Below are positions 1-8,124 of a DNA stretch of 50,073 bases, one piece after another. The notes beneath the pieces are model-generated. The model was given only the letters and a program-made list of their open reading frames with translations, was not told the DNA's origin and searched no databases. The stretch covers positions 1 through 50,073 of the forward strand of contig JAKPEE010000116.1 in NCBI GenBank assembly GCA_029552125.1, read 5' to 3'. Position numbers and translations under genes: made by a program. The stretch is from Bacillota bacterium (GTDB taxonomy: Bacteria; Bacillota; Dethiobacteria; DTU022). Numbering within the stretch: the stretch's first letter is position 1; each line of letters starts with the position of its first letter.

Positions 1-1
1 T

Positions 2-319
2 GTGGTCAAGTATGATCCGGCGGAGCTTCCTGAGGATGTCGAGGAAACAAGCCTGAAGCTTTACCGCTTTGTGCCGGGGACCGGCTGGGTGGAAGTATCG
101 CCCCAGGGAGTGAACAAGGCAGAAAAATACATCTGGGCTGAGTTGAGTGATTTCAGCACCTTCGCCGTGTTCGGCAAGGCTGCACAGGCTCCGGCTACTC
201 CTGTCCAAGAGTTGCCGAGGACGGGAGGCGTGCAGCTTTACCTGGCTATATCAGCAGCGATTTTAGTAATCGGCGGCCTTTACTTCTTACTCCGGCGAAA
301 AATGCTCAGCGAGAACTAA
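2..319 (+). CDS. C-terminal part of an LPxTG cell-wall-anchored surface protein (5' end outside window)
   Basis: The frame is open at the window edge, so only the last ~105 residues are visible. They end in a classical Gram-positive sorting signal: LPRTG near residue 73, then a hydrophobic membrane segment of about 20 residues, then a short basic tail (LLRRK). Sortase family knowledge says such proteins are cleaved between T and G of the motif and linked to peptidoglycan. The segment before it (SDFSTFAVFGK) resembles the end of the beta-rich repeat domains common in clostridial surface proteins. No sortase gene lies in the window. The ligand or function of the missing N-terminal region cannot be judged. 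Confidence 0.85.
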   Translation: MVKYDPAELPEDVEETSLKLYRFVPGTGWVEVSPQGVNKAEKYIWAELSDFSTFAVFGKAAQAPATPVQELPRTGGVQLYLAISAAILVIGGLYFLLRRKMLSEN

Positions 320-358
320 ATCGCGATAGAAGGTTCTGTTGCTAAGATGACAACAAGT

Positions 359-385
359 GGGGGCTGCTCATTTGGGGCAGCCCCC
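359..385 (+). terminator. Strong GC-rich hairpin after the surface-protein gene
   Basis: A perfect 9-bp stem, GGGGGCTGC pairing with GCAGCCCCC, around a 9-nt loop, 39 nt after the stop codon. A clean T-run does not follow, so it may be a weak or factor-assisted terminator, or an mRNA 3'-end stabiliser. Confidence 0.6.
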
Positions 386-408
386 GCGGTTGATATATAA
401 CATATTAA

Positions 409-675
409 GGTGACAGTACCATTTGCAGGGGCGAGGCATGCCTCGCCCGGCCATCTCTGGGCTACAACCGCATTTCGTCCTCTTATGCCGCCTTGCGCCG
501 CCTGGAAGCCCAGGGGGCTCTTGAGTCATACTGGGGAGAAGAGAGCCAGGGCGGGCGCAGAAAGTACTACCGGGGTACCGAAGCGGGCAAGGTTCTTTAC
601 GGCAAGAACTACGATGCATGGCAGACAGTTAAGAATTTGATTGACCAACTGATCGAAAGGCGAAGGGAAGCCTAG
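409..675 (+). pseudogene. PadR-family transcriptional regulator, 5' end lost
   Basis: The frame is open from 409. From about 463 it reads as the second half of a PadR winged-helix domain: YNRISSSYAALRRLEAQG, then ESYWGEESQGGRRKYYRGTEAGK, then a C-terminal helix. PadR proteins start with helix 1 and the recognition helix (a GYE/GYQ region), and that part is missing. In its place is an unrelated sequence with a 20-bp palindrome (429-448). A short product could only start at TTG 493. PadR regulators often precede a membrane-protein gene of the kind found just downstream, so this is probably a decayed partner of the next locus. Confidence 0.7.
429..448. repeat. Perfect 20-bp palindrome, REP-like
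   Basis: GGGCGAGGCATGCCTCGCCC is self-complementary over its whole length. Elements of this form occur dispersed between genes in many bacterial genomes. Here it sits exactly where the 5' half of the PadR gene should be. I saw no second copy in this window. Confidence 0.7.
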
Positions 676-680
676 CGGCG

Positions 681-1143
681 ATGGAGAATTTTAAAAATTA
701 CGTTGACAAGTTGTTTGCCGGCTACAAAGAAAGCAAAGAGGTAAGGGAGATTAAGGCCGAGATCCTAAGCAATCCTGAAGCCAGGGTGGCAGATTATCTT
801 GAAGAAGGGATGGCCTAATCCTGCGGTTATCTTCCGGATTCTCTCTTCCAAAAAGGATGAACCCTACCTGAATGCCGTGGCCCCGGTAAACAAGAAAAGG
901 CTAATCAGTTCCCGCAAAGCGGCATGGCTGACCAGGGCTCTATTCATCGCGGTCATGACCGCTTTGACCACGGCCACACGCTTTGGCAGCGATATCTGGT
1001 TTGAGCGGGGCGTGCATATCGACAGGCTGTACCAGTTTGCCGAGACCACCGCGGCTTACGCCGTGCCATGCATCACCATAATCCTGCCGCTGCTGTTCAG
1101 CAAGGCCTGCATCCTGGCAGATAAACACGAGGTGGATCATTAA
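681..1143 (+). pseudogene. Interrupted membrane protein with N-terminal permease-prefix domain
   Basis: An ATG at 681 opens a frame starting MENFKNYVDKLFAGYKES and containing EIKAEILSN. This is the typical N-terminal permease-prefix helix pair of PadR-associated membrane proteins, but it stops after only 45 residues (TAA at 816-818). A second frame (799-1143) carries the rest: two hydrophobic segments around ALFIAVMTALTTATRFGSDIWF and YAVPCITIILPLLFSKA, ending in KHEVDH. A frameshift together with lost sequence best explains the split. It lies 5 nt after the PadR remnant and 1 nt before the DUF4825 gene, as in an intact padR-membrane protein-DUF4825 operon. Confidence 0.6.
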
Positions 1144-1144
1144 A

Positions 1145-1714
1145 ATGAAGAAGAACATTTTAATAATCGCGCTGCTGGTTGTTGGAATATGCGGCCTGGC
1201 CCTGGTGGAAGGATATATCAGGCCGGAAATAAGAAAGCGGGAGCAGAATTACCTGGCAGAGCAGAGTGATCCGCTGACTCACGATTTCAGCCGCCTGCTG
1301 GAGTTTAAAAGCCGCCACATGGGTGATGCCCCGAACCTGAGCAACCTGAATTACCATCTACCACTGGGCGGCCTAAAGATGAAGTTACAGCTTTATCCGG
1401 AGAAGCTTACCGCGGAGATTACCTACGAGGATTCAGTTGCCGGCATGGAGACGGAATTTTTTGAGCGCACGCTGGTCTATAACGCCACGGCCAATTTTGT
1501 GCTTATCGACAACCTGGAAGCTTTGATCCTGAACTTTGAGCGATATTCTTATGCCATATCGCGCAGCACGGTGGAAAGCTGGTACGGCGCGACTCTTAAA
1601 ACCCTGCAGGATGAGACGCGGTGGGCTGAGGAGGTGCAGCATCCGCTTTCCGACAGGGCTTACGTGAAATCCTTTATCGAAGAGAACTTCACCGTGCAGC
1701 CGCGAGTGCGTTAA
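1145..1714 (+). CDS. DUF4825-like membrane-anchored or secreted protein
   Basis: 189 aa. Residues 3-22 form an N-terminal hydrophobic segment (ILIIALLVVGICGLALVEGY), so the bulk lies outside the membrane. The body has the pattern of DUF4825 proteins: a LLEFKSRHMGDAPNLSNL segment near residue 50, a beta-rich middle, then the end of the fold (YVKSFIEENF). The molecular function of this family is not established. It starts 1 nt after the broken membrane-protein frame and was probably co-transcribed with it. It appears intact although its two upstream partners are decayed, so its expression may be compromised. Confidence 0.6.
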   Translation: MKKNILIIALLVVGICGLALVEGYIRPEIRKREQNYLAEQSDPLTHDFSRLLEFKSRHMGDAPNLSNLNYHLPLGGLKMKLQLYPEKLTAEITYEDSVAGMETEFFERTLVYNATANFVLIDNLEALILNFERYSYAISRSTVESWYGATLKTLQDETRWAEEVQHPLSDRAYVKSFIEENFTVQPRVR

Positions 1715-1869
1715 ATATGAAGTCTATGCGCCCAAATCAAAAAAAGACCGGACATGCCCACCGCCTGCAGCGCCTGCTCTATTTTGACGGGAATCTGCTC
1801 CGGGGGCGTCCCGAAATTTTCCAGGTCGAAGGCGATATCCTCCTCCACGACGGAGGAGACAAACTGCCA
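1711..1869 (-). pseudogene. Remnant of an energy-coupling factor (EcfA/CbiO-type) transporter ATPase
   Basis: Read on the minus strand, the frame ending at 1711 gives WQFVSSVVEEDIAFDLENF followed by GTPPEQIPVKIEQALQAVGM. This is the segment just after the Q-loop of EcfA/CbiO ATPases, where QLV..TVEEDVAFGPENLG and a following ALEAVGM are typical. The Walker A region upstream and the signature and Walker B motifs downstream are absent. The expected NPDNQ before it reads SGAGQRW. The piece is about 50 residues of a ~280-residue protein and is surely non-functional. Confidence 0.6.
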
Positions 1870-2073
1870 CCGTTGCCCTGCACCGCTGCAATATAGCCCA
1901 TAGAAATATAAACCCGGCCAATATATTTATCGATCCCCATACCCTTGAATGGAAGTGAAGCTGCATCTTAACCATTCGTTCAGGTTATACCGGCATTCCG
2001 CACTTTTTTGGATTACCAAAAGCCGCCCTATTCAGGCTACCGGGTATGAATGGGGCCAAAGGAGGTAAACAAG

Positions 2074-2589
2074 ATGATCATGGAGGTAATCGCCAAACGG
2101 CGCAGTATCCGCCAATATAAGCCCGACCCGGTTTCCGCTGAGCTTATCCACCAGCTTTTGGAGGCAGCCTGCATGGCCCCATCGGCCGGAAACCTGCAGC
2201 CCTGGTTTTTTTATGTGATCGAGAACCCCAGGCTTAAACGAGAACTGTCCCGGGTAGCTGTTTCCGGTAAAATCATCGAAAATGCACCGGTGACCATCCT
2301 GGTCTGCGCCCTGCCCGAACAGTCGGCTTCCCGTTATGGCGAGCGCGGCGCCTGGCTTTACTGCCTGCAGGATACTGCCGCCGCTGTCCAGAACATGCTG
2401 CTGGCCGCCACCGCTCTGGGCCTGGCCACCTGCTGGATCGGCGCCTTTTCCGAGGAAGAGGTGGCCGCCATTTTAGATCTGCCCCTGGAACAGCGGCCGG
2501 TGGCCATGGTTACCGTAGGCTACGGAGCCGAAGAGGCGCAGGCTCCGGTGAAAAAGCCTCCCGTAGCGGTAAGCCGCTGGCTAAAATAA
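2074..2589 (+). CDS. Nitroreductase-family FMN flavoprotein
   Basis: 171 aa from ATG 2074. That start is chosen because an excellent ribosome binding site (AAAGGAGGT, 2058-2066) lies 7 nt before it; an upstream ATG at 2050 would bury this site. The sequence begins with the family hallmark RRSIRQYKPDPVS (FMN phosphate contacts), then MAPSAGNLQPWFFYV, and later LLAATALGLATCWIGAF and a VTVGYG end motif. Nitroreductases bind FMN as dimers and reduce nitro compounds, quinones or other acceptors with NAD(P)H; the true substrate is unknown. It stands alone between intergenic regions. Confidence 0.88.
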   Translation: MIMEVIAKRRSIRQYKPDPVSAELIHQLLEAACMAPSAGNLQPWFFYVIENPRLKRELSRVAVSGKIIENAPVTILVCALPEQSASRYGERGAWLYCLQDTAAAVQNMLLAATALGLATCWIGAFSEEEVAAILDLPLEQRPVAMVTVGYGAEEAQAPVKKPPVAVSRWLK

Positions 2590-2770
2590 AGGCCGCCCCA
2601 AGTACGGTAGTTTAAGGCGCCGCACAGTTTAGCAGCAAAGTCAAAAGGGCTGGGGCGGAAAACAATCGCTCCCGGAAGGCCTTTTCAGCGATCGGGGGCG
2701 GAAAAAGCGACTTAAAAACGGCGCCCTAAATCGCGGGAGCCGGATCAGTTTTCTTCCTGAACAACGGGTT

Positions 2771-3727
2771 TTACTGCAGGCGGCTATGCCTGATCAGGCC
2801 GGAACAGGCGGTGATCTGTACTCCTCTGGCGGCAAACTGGTCTAAAATGAGGTTCATACCCAGGGAGTCCGAAGCGATATGCCCGGCGATAACCACGTTA
2901 AGATGGTATTTTTCTGCTTTTTTGCGGTGCTCTTCTTTCATGTGCATGGCGATGATCGTGCCCACACCGGCGCTGGCCAGTTGTTCGTACGCTGCTTCCG
3001 AACCGCTGGTGCCGCCGGTCATATCAATAAATATTTTACCCGCACGGCGGTCAGGGGCGCCGCAGATTATCGTCGGGCCGGCGGCGTGGCGGGCGGCCTG
3101 GGCATACTCGGGGATCTCTTTGAGCAGCTCCACCACATCTTTAACCTTGCGCGGGGCTTCCCGGTCGAACAGTGTGGTTAAAAAGCGGAAGACAGAGTTG
3201 TCGGCAGGGGTGTGCACGCACATCATGGGAAAACCGAGAAGGCGGGCCGCGTCGATGGTCCTGTTGTGGTTAACGGGCATGAGGCCCCTTTCCACTTCCC
3301 TGATCCGCTCTTTTAAAATTCCTTCGGCGATATTTATGGATACGCCCAGGTTATGTAAGATATCTTCCTGCAGATGCATGACCCCGTGTAGACGGGCCAG
3401 GGCGGTGCCTTCGGGATGGTGGGCCACGATGGCGTCAATGCGTTGCCCTTTTTCTCTAAGACGGTCAGCCAGCAGCACTTCACCGACCTCTATATCGATA
3501 CCGGCCAGGATGGAGTTGATCTCCGCCCCGGGGTCGCCGCAGAGAATCCGGGTATCGTCATAGGGGTTCCAAAGCCGGTCCTGGTCAAATTCTTCTTTCT
3601 CTTTTTCTTTAAGTTCATGGTAAGCCTGGCGTGTATCGGCCAGGGCCAGCTCTACCCCGCCTTTCCCCCTGGGGTCGGCTTCGATCCCTTGATGTACCGC
3701 CAATTCATATAACTCCTGAAGCTTCAC
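2771..3727 (-). CDS. NIF3-like (DUF34) dinuclear metal-centre protein
   Basis: 318 aa, GTG start with GAGGAGG about 10 nt upstream. NIF3/DUF34 features are present: AHHPEGTALARLHGVMHLQE near residue 105, the metal-ligand region MHMKEEHRKKAEKYH, and the C-terminal AGHIASDSLGMNL. The His, Asp and Glu residues of these segments bind two metal ions in solved family members. The enzymatic role of the family is unsettled; proposals include a GTP cyclohydrolase-like or metal-related function. The charged N-terminal helix (YHELKEKEKEEFDQD) is an extension compared with the shortest homologs. It is a single-gene unit facing away from the SDR gene. Confidence 0.85.
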   Translation of the reverse strand: MKLQELYELAVHQGIEADPRGKGGVELALADTRQAYHELKEKEKEEFDQDRLWNPYDDTRILCGDPGAEINSILAGIDIEVGEVLLADRLREKGQRIDAIVAHHPEGTALARLHGVMHLQEDILHNLGVSINIAEGILKERIREVERGLMPVNHNRTIDAARLLGFPMMCVHTPADNSVFRFLTTLFDREAPRKVKDVVELLKEIPEYAQAARHAAGPTIICGAPDRRAGKIFIDMTGGTSGSEAAYEQLASAGVGTIIAMHMKEEHRKKAEKYHLNVVIAGHIASDSLGMNLILDQFAARGVQITACSGLIRHSRLQ

Positions 3728-4360
3728 CTGTTCCGCCTCCTCTGATAGCCTTTAAGGTTACGCGAACCAAAAACCAATTTTTGTTTAATATTATACCTTA
3801 ACTCCGGCCTTGATTACAATTGCGTTGTGCCCTGAGAGAACTATGCCGGAGACCGGCCTTTCAACAGGGTTCGCCGCCGGTTTAAAGCAATGCCGGGTGC
3901 AGCTTTGGTATCGATCTTTTATTGCCGCCGCTAATATAGAGCGCTATATGAACAGCGGCAAAATCGACATGTTTTATCCGGGGGCTCTCCGATGACGCCG
4001 TGTCGCAACTGGTCCGGTTGCTGGATGTGGCGGACAGTGAGATGCCTGCTTTATCGAAACTGACTTATCCTATCGAAAGCAGCGGCTCTCAGGGCAGAAG
4101 TGGCAGTCGTGCAACTGGTCGCGCTATCAAGCCGGGCTGGTTTTGCAGGAATATACCCTGCAGCCCCGGGATTGGGTCAGATCTCCAGTCGAGGCTGGCG
4201 AAAGGGAAGCATTTGCCGGTTGAGAGATTATCAACCAATTTTAGTAGCGAGATAGCAATTTAAAAAGGGTTGGCCCTTTAAACGGTGAATTAATGTAGTG
4301 GCCCGGGGAAAACGCTTTTAAGTTCCGGGCGAGTACCTATTGTGGCGGAGGTGGACAGTA
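3728..4360. other. Gene-poor stretch between the divergent NIF3 and SDR genes
   Basis: About 630 bp. Two short open frames on the plus strand (3810-3995 and 4000-4263) lack good ribosome binding sites and match no family I recognise. A piece reading DDAVSQLVRLLDVAD around 3990-4040 looks coding-like and could be a remnant. A SDR-gene promoter probably lies here, but no convincing -35/-10 pair stood out. Confidence 0.4.
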
Positions 4361-5128
4361 GTGGAATTAAGCAAGTGCGTGGCCCTGGTTACCGGCGGGG
4401 CTTCCGGCCTGGGTGAAGCGGTGGTTTTAAAGATTGTCGGGAGCGGCGGCAAAGCGGTCATCCTGGATCTGGACGAGGAAAAAGGGGAGGCCCTGGCCGG
4501 TGAACTGGCCGGCGGAGCTGTCTTTATGAAGGCGGATGTGACAGACGAAGACAGTGTTGCTAGCGCCGTGGAAGCCGCGGTGCGCCGCTTTGGAAAGATC
4601 AACGTGGTGGTCAATTGTGCCGGCATCGCCCCGGCGGCCAAAGTAGTAGGCAAGCAGGGGCCGCACGACCTGGCGTTATTTACTAAGGTCATCCAGGTAA
4701 ATCTAATTGGTACTTTTAATGTGATCCGGCTGGCCGCGGCCAGGATGATCGAAAACGAGCCCGGTGAAGATGGGGAGAGGGGCGTAATTATCAATACCGC
4801 TTCTGTGGCCGCTTTCGAAGGCCAGATCGGCCAGGCCGCTTACAGCGCCTCCAAGGGAGGTATCGTCGGCATGACCCTGCCCATTGCCCGGGAGCTGGCT
4901 TCTTCAGGCCTCCGGGTGGTAACCGTGGCTCCGGGAATCATGGAGACGCCGATGCTCATGGGTATGCCCGATCACGTTCGCGAAGCCCTGGGCAAGATGG
5001 TGCCTTTCCCGCAGCGCCTGGGAAAACCGCGGGAGTTCGCCATGCTGGTGCGCCAGATAGTGGAGAATCCGCTGATCAACGGCACCACCATCCGCCTGGA
5101 TGGCGCCATCCGCATGCAGCCGAAGTAG
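4361..5128 (+). CDS. Short-chain dehydrogenase, 3-hydroxyacyl-CoA dehydrogenase type 2-like
   Basis: 255 aa from GTG 4361, preceded by GGAGGT (4347-4352) with 8-nt spacing. Classical SDR features: glycine-rich nucleotide loop [10 protein letters not shown], acidic residue after strand 2 (LDLDEEKGE, predicting NAD over NADP), NCAGIAP, catalytic Ser in [15 protein letters not shown], and YSASKGG with catalytic Tyr and Lys. The overall sequence, including [19 protein letters not shown] and the [13 protein letters not shown] end, is closest to HSD10-like 3-hydroxyacyl-CoA dehydrogenases, which oxidise 3-hydroxyacyl-CoA in fatty-acid or branched-chain breakdown. Monocistronic. The substrate is inferred from sequence resemblance only. 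Confidence 0.85.
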   Translation: MELSKCVALVTGGASGLGEAVVLKIVGSGGKAVILDLDEEKGEALAGELAGGAVFMKADVTDEDSVASAVEAAVRRFGKINVVVNCAGIAPAAKVVGKQGPHDLALFTKVIQVNLIGTFNVIRLAAARMIENEPGEDGERGVIINTASVAAFEGQIGQAAYSASKGGIVGMTLPIARELASSGLRVVTVAPGIMETPMLMGMPDHVREALGKMVPFPQRLGKPREFAMLVRQIVENPLINGTTIRLDGAIRMQPK

Positions 5129-5391
5129 CATTGCTTTTACGGGGATTTTGGCTGGCCGGCCGCATCTTGTTACCGTCAAGTTCAGCCCTGCAGTAACTGC
5201 GCCCGGTGGCGTTTACTGTAGAGAACTTTGATTACGGTAACTTTTTTTCTTCTGCAGGTACAGGACAAAAGATGAACTGGTAACCAACCGAAGTTTGCCT
5301 GAAGCCCTGGCCGGCCAGGCGTGTGCCGGAAATAAGGGAGCGTGGCGTCAAGGCAGTTGGCCGGGTTGTTTACAGAGGCCCTGGTTCGCGG

Positions 5392-6159
5392 TCAATCGGT
5401 TACCGTAAAGCGGGCCACCTCCGGTGAAGCGAGGTATTCCCAGTGGCCGCGCACGCCGCGGGAGAGGGCGCCCAATTCCAGGTGGAGCATGGCAATGCCG
5501 CAATCGAGGCGCGGGGATAGCTTACCTATTGGGGGTTTGTTCAGGGATATAGTGATACTATTTTTAGCTACTGTAAAACGCCAGGGCTGGCGGTTGCAAG
5601 CCGATGGAGCCAGGCGGGCTGCTTCCAAGGCTGCTTCCGCCCAGGAAGGCCACTGTTCCCGGGGCAAACCGGTACATAGTTTTTCCAGGGGCTTTCGATT
5701 GTGGCCTCCTGACGGGTGCTTTAAATAGGGGAAACCTACTGTGGCGATGGCCAGCACTTCCTCTCCCGGCGCCGTTTTGAGCAGGCCGGCTACTGCTCCG
5801 GCTTTAAAAGTACCCCCGACCCAGCAGGTAGCCAGTTGGTTGGCCGTGGCCTCAAGAATAAAACATTCCCCCAGGTAGCCGGTTTCCTCGGCCACATGCT
5901 CATCCCCCGTAGCGCCGATGAACGCGGCATAAGCCCGGGCCCCTTTGATTTTTCCGAATGGGCCGATGATGCCCTTTAGTACCGGATCCGGGCTTTCCGT
6001 TAGCAGCTCGATCCGGGCGCTGCGGCGGGTCTCATTCAACTTAGTAATAACATGCCAGAGCTGATAGACCAGCTCCTGGGGCAAATACTGGGGGAAGTAG
6101 CGCCGGCAGGAACGGCGTTTACTGATAGCCCTGTACCACTTTTCCACCGGAAGCTCCAT
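5392..6159 (-). CDS. TM1586-type nitroreductase-fold protein
   Basis: 255 aa. It begins with the nitroreductase hallmark ISKRRSCRRYFPQYLPQ. It also has a second, internally repeated half with the other hallmark, ARLAPSACNRQPWRFTV near residue 185, and ECFILEATANQLATCWVGG between them. This two-half arrangement is typical of the TM1586 family, in which a single chain builds the FMN-binding dimer. A nitroreductase-like redox role is plausible; the substrate is unknown. It stands alone, convergent with the SDR gene. Confidence 0.8.
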   Translation of the reverse strand: MELPVEKWYRAISKRRSCRRYFPQYLPQELVYQLWHVITKLNETRRSARIELLTESPDPVLKGIIGPFGKIKGARAYAAFIGATGDEHVAEETGYLGECFILEATANQLATCWVGGTFKAGAVAGLLKTAPGEEVLAIATVGFPYLKHPSGGHNRKPLEKLCTGLPREQWPSWAEAALEAARLAPSACNRQPWRFTVAKNSITISLNKPPIGKLSPRLDCGIAMLHLELGALSRGVRGHWEYLASPEVARFTVTD

Positions 6160-6473
6160 GGGAAAACCTCATTTCCGTTTGTATTGGTCTTCCTGCTTCC
6201 CCGAACAGGAAAAGGCCATCGCCCTGTCCCGGGTTTTGCCGGAAACCCGCTAGCTCTATTTTACCGCTTTAATACCATTTACACCATGCTTTTTGCCAGA
6301 CCCGCAAGCAGAAGCTGTTTTGGCAAAAGGGAGGCCCCGGTTGGTTACCATAACCATATTTTATTTACCGCATCACCTTGACGAGGTAAACCGGCCGGCT
6401 GTTGAAAAGTGGTGTATCTTTTGTTACGATAACTGCGGAAGTATTCTGCCAGCAATTCGGGGGAGTGAAAGGA

Positions 6474-6872
6474 ATGCCGCGCCCGCACAAACCGCGCCGC
6501 GTCCAGGCGTTGCCCCAGGTTACTTACTTTAAACCTACAGGCATTCCCATGTCTTATCTGGAAGAGATTGTCCTGACGGTGGACGAACTGGAAGCGCTGC
6601 GGTTAAAAGATCTGGAGAAGCTGGAGCAACATGATTGCGCTGTGCGCATGAACGTGGCCCAGAGTACGCTGCAGCGGATTCTCACTGCGGCCCGGGAGAA
6701 AGTGACCCGGGCTATCGTTGAGGGTAAAGCACTGCGCATTCACGGCGGCGTCTATGCCCTGGCCGGGGAGTGGCACTGCCCCCGCTGCCGCCGTGGAATG
6801 GAGTATTTTGAAGCGACTGCGCAAGACATCTGCCCCGATTGCAGCGATGAGCCGCCTAAAAACGGGGAATAG
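6474..6872 (+). CDS. DUF134 (COG1342) DNA-binding protein with C-terminal zinc ribbon
   Basis: 132 aa from ATG 6474, chosen because the family starts MPRPHKPRRV and a GGGGAG site lies upstream; the open frame extends further 5' but matches nothing. A sigma-70 region-4-like helix-turn-helix occupies about residues 40-85 (VDELEALRLKDLEKLEQHD, then MNVAQSTLQRILTAAREK). A CPRC...CPDC pair near the end suggests a small zinc ribbon. DUF134 proteins are presumed regulators, often near redox or dinitrogenase-factor-like genes. No such target is adjacent here. Confidence 0.88.
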   Translation: MPRPHKPRRVQALPQVTYFKPTGIPMSYLEEIVLTVDELEALRLKDLEKLEQHDCAVRMNVAQSTLQRILTAAREKVTRAIVEGKALRIHGGVYALAGEWHCPRCRRGMEYFEATAQDICPDCSDEPPKNGE

Positions 6873-6970
6873 AGATCTTTGGCCTGCCCCTTGATTCCCC
6901 CGGTATGCCCCGTTTCTACGCCTCCCGGCTAGAGATAAATTAACTTGCTTCTCCAGGGGAGGTTTTAACC

Positions 6971-7129
6971 ATGCCTGGTACGGTTAAGATTGCTACCATT
7001 ATAAAGCCGCGTGGAGCCGGTGCTGCGCGGCGAGCGCCCAGGGAAGCACCTTTAACTCTTTTTATCTTTAACAATTGTCTACTGCGTTTTCAGGGGAGAT
7101 CTTATGCTGCAGAAAAAGATTATCTTTAA
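6971..7129 (+). CDS. Possible small ORF of 52 aa, unknown
   Basis: ATG 6971 is preceded at good distance by GGGGAGG and opens a 52-codon frame starting MPGTVKIATIIKPRG. It overlaps the start of the hydrolase gene by 26 nt. No family is recognised and the composition is uninformative. The ribosome binding site is the only positive evidence, so this may be a chance ORF or a decayed gene. Confidence 0.2.
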   Translation: MPGTVKIATIIKPRGAGAARRAPREAPLTLFIFNNCLLRFQGRSYAAEKDYL

Positions 7130-7739
7130 AAGCGGCCCTTTGAAGCTGGAGGGGCGTCTGCTGCTCCCGCCTGCCGCTTCCGGCACAGTGCCCGGGGTGG
7201 TCTTCTGCCACCCCCACCCGCTTTACGGGGGCAATATGCACAATAACGTTACTTTGGCCGTTGGCAGAGCCCTCGCTGCCAGGGGTATGGCGGTACTGTT
7301 ATTCAACTTTCGCGGGGTAGGCCTGAGCGAAGGTATTTACGATGACGGCCGCGGTGAGATCGATGACGCCCGGGCTGCAATATCCTTTTTAGCCGGCTGC
7401 GGCGAAATCGACCGGCAGCGGCTGGGCCTGGGCGGCTATTCTTTCGGTGCTACAGTAGCCCTGGCCGCTGCAATGCGCGATGAAGCCGTCAAGGCCGTAG
7501 CTGCGGTTTCCCCTCCTGTATTGCCGCATTTAAGCAGGCCTATACCGCGCCTGGTAATCTGCGGGACCAAAGACACCCTGGTCCCCGTCTCCGGGATCTT
7601 GAACGAAAAAGAACGCATTGCCGGCGATGGCTCCGGTTTGGTTGAAGTTGTTGAAGGGGCCGATCACTTCTGGAGCGGCTATGAAGAGAAACTGGCCGCT
7701 CTTGTCGTCGCATTTTATGGCCGGCTTTTTTTAAATTGA
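7104..7739 (+). CDS. Alpha/beta hydrolase (COG2945-type)
   Basis: 211 aa with GGGGAG about 8 nt before ATG 7104. The alpha/beta-hydrolase pattern is clear: GVVFCHPHPLYGGNMHNNV with the oxyanion region, FNFRGVGLSEG, the nucleophile elbow GGYSFGA with Ser as nucleophile, an acid region ICGTKDTLVP, and catalytic His in EGADHFW near residue 185. Family members are cytoplasmic esterase-like enzymes whose substrates are rarely known. Residue order and length are normal. The gene is followed by the convergent pilus-associated small genes. Confidence 0.88.
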   Translation: MLQKKIIFKSGPLKLEGRLLLPPAASGTVPGVVFCHPHPLYGGNMHNNVTLAVGRALAARGMAVLLFNFRGVGLSEGIYDDGRGEIDDARAAISFLAGCGEIDRQRLGLGGYSFGATVALAAAMRDEAVKAVAAVSPPVLPHLSRPIPRLVICGTKDTLVPVSGILNEKERIAGDGSGLVEVVEGADHFWSGYEEKLAALVVAFYGRLFLN

Positions 7740-7811
7740 CCCGCTGAAGAAATGTACGCTTCCACCACCGGTACATAGTGCGCCGCCAGGCGCCGAAAGC
7801 GGAGCCGCCGG

Positions 7812-7979
7812 CTAGAGCAAGCAGCCCGGGGTGTCCATGAGCAGCACTTTAGGAGGGTCTTCTACCGTGTGGCTTGCCGCTCCTATTTTTTTGGCGTAAG
7901 CGGTAACGGCCATCACAAAAATCAGGGTCATCATGATTATACATACGGAAGTGATGTAAAAAATTCGCATCAACCGCAT
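7812..7979 (-). CDS. Small secreted or membrane protein (55 aa) downstream of the solo TadE
   Basis: ATG at 7979 is preceded by GGGGGGAG and overlaps the stop of the tiny upstream ORF as TGATG, a sign of translational coupling. The product starts MRLMRIFYITSVCIIMMTLIF and continues VMAVTAYAKK: a basic start, about 20 hydrophobic residues and an A-Y-A site, so either a signal peptide or a single membrane anchor. The remaining ~25 residues (GAASHTVEDPPKVLLMDTPG) match no family I know. Position after riboswitch 1 and TadE suggests a pilus accessory role, by inference. Confidence 0.5.
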   Translation of the reverse strand: MRLMRIFYITSVCIIMMTLIFVMAVTAYAKKIGAASHTVEDPPKVLLMDTPGCLL

Positions 7980-8062
7980 CAATCTCCCCCCGATAGATAA
8001 TAAATTGACAGGCTCACTGGATACAGGTTTACTCTTACCCTTGTTTCTTCGCTTAAAGCCAT
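7979..8062 (-). CDS. Tiny ORF (27 aa) between solo TadE and the small membrane protein
   Basis: ATG 8062 has TGAGGT 10 nt upstream and gives MALSEETRVRVNLYPVSLSI ending YYLSGGD, with its TGA overlapping the next ATG by one base. The same frame is open further upstream, back through SARYGYRRSDEVIEN to the TadE stop region, but no ordinary start codon is present there. It could therefore be the 3' part of a slightly longer gene with a damaged start. Function unknown. Confidence 0.35.
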   Translation of the reverse strand: MALSEETRVRVNLYPVSLSIYYLSGGD

Positions 8063-8124
8063 GTTTTCAATTACCTCATCAGACCGGCGGTAACCATACC
8101 GGGCACTGGCCTTACCGGTCCATA

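Noticed and set aside
368..619. Minus-strand open frame across the palindrome and PadR remnant
   Set aside because: No ribosome binding site; it is the antisense shadow of the PadR frame.
1724..1975. Minus-strand open frame starting at 1975
   Set aside because: Its frame is not the one carrying the EcfA-like sequence and it has no family resemblance or good start signal.
2811..3563. Long plus-strand frame inside the NIF3 gene
   Set aside because: Antisense shadow produced by biased codon use; NIF3 motifs are on the minus strand.
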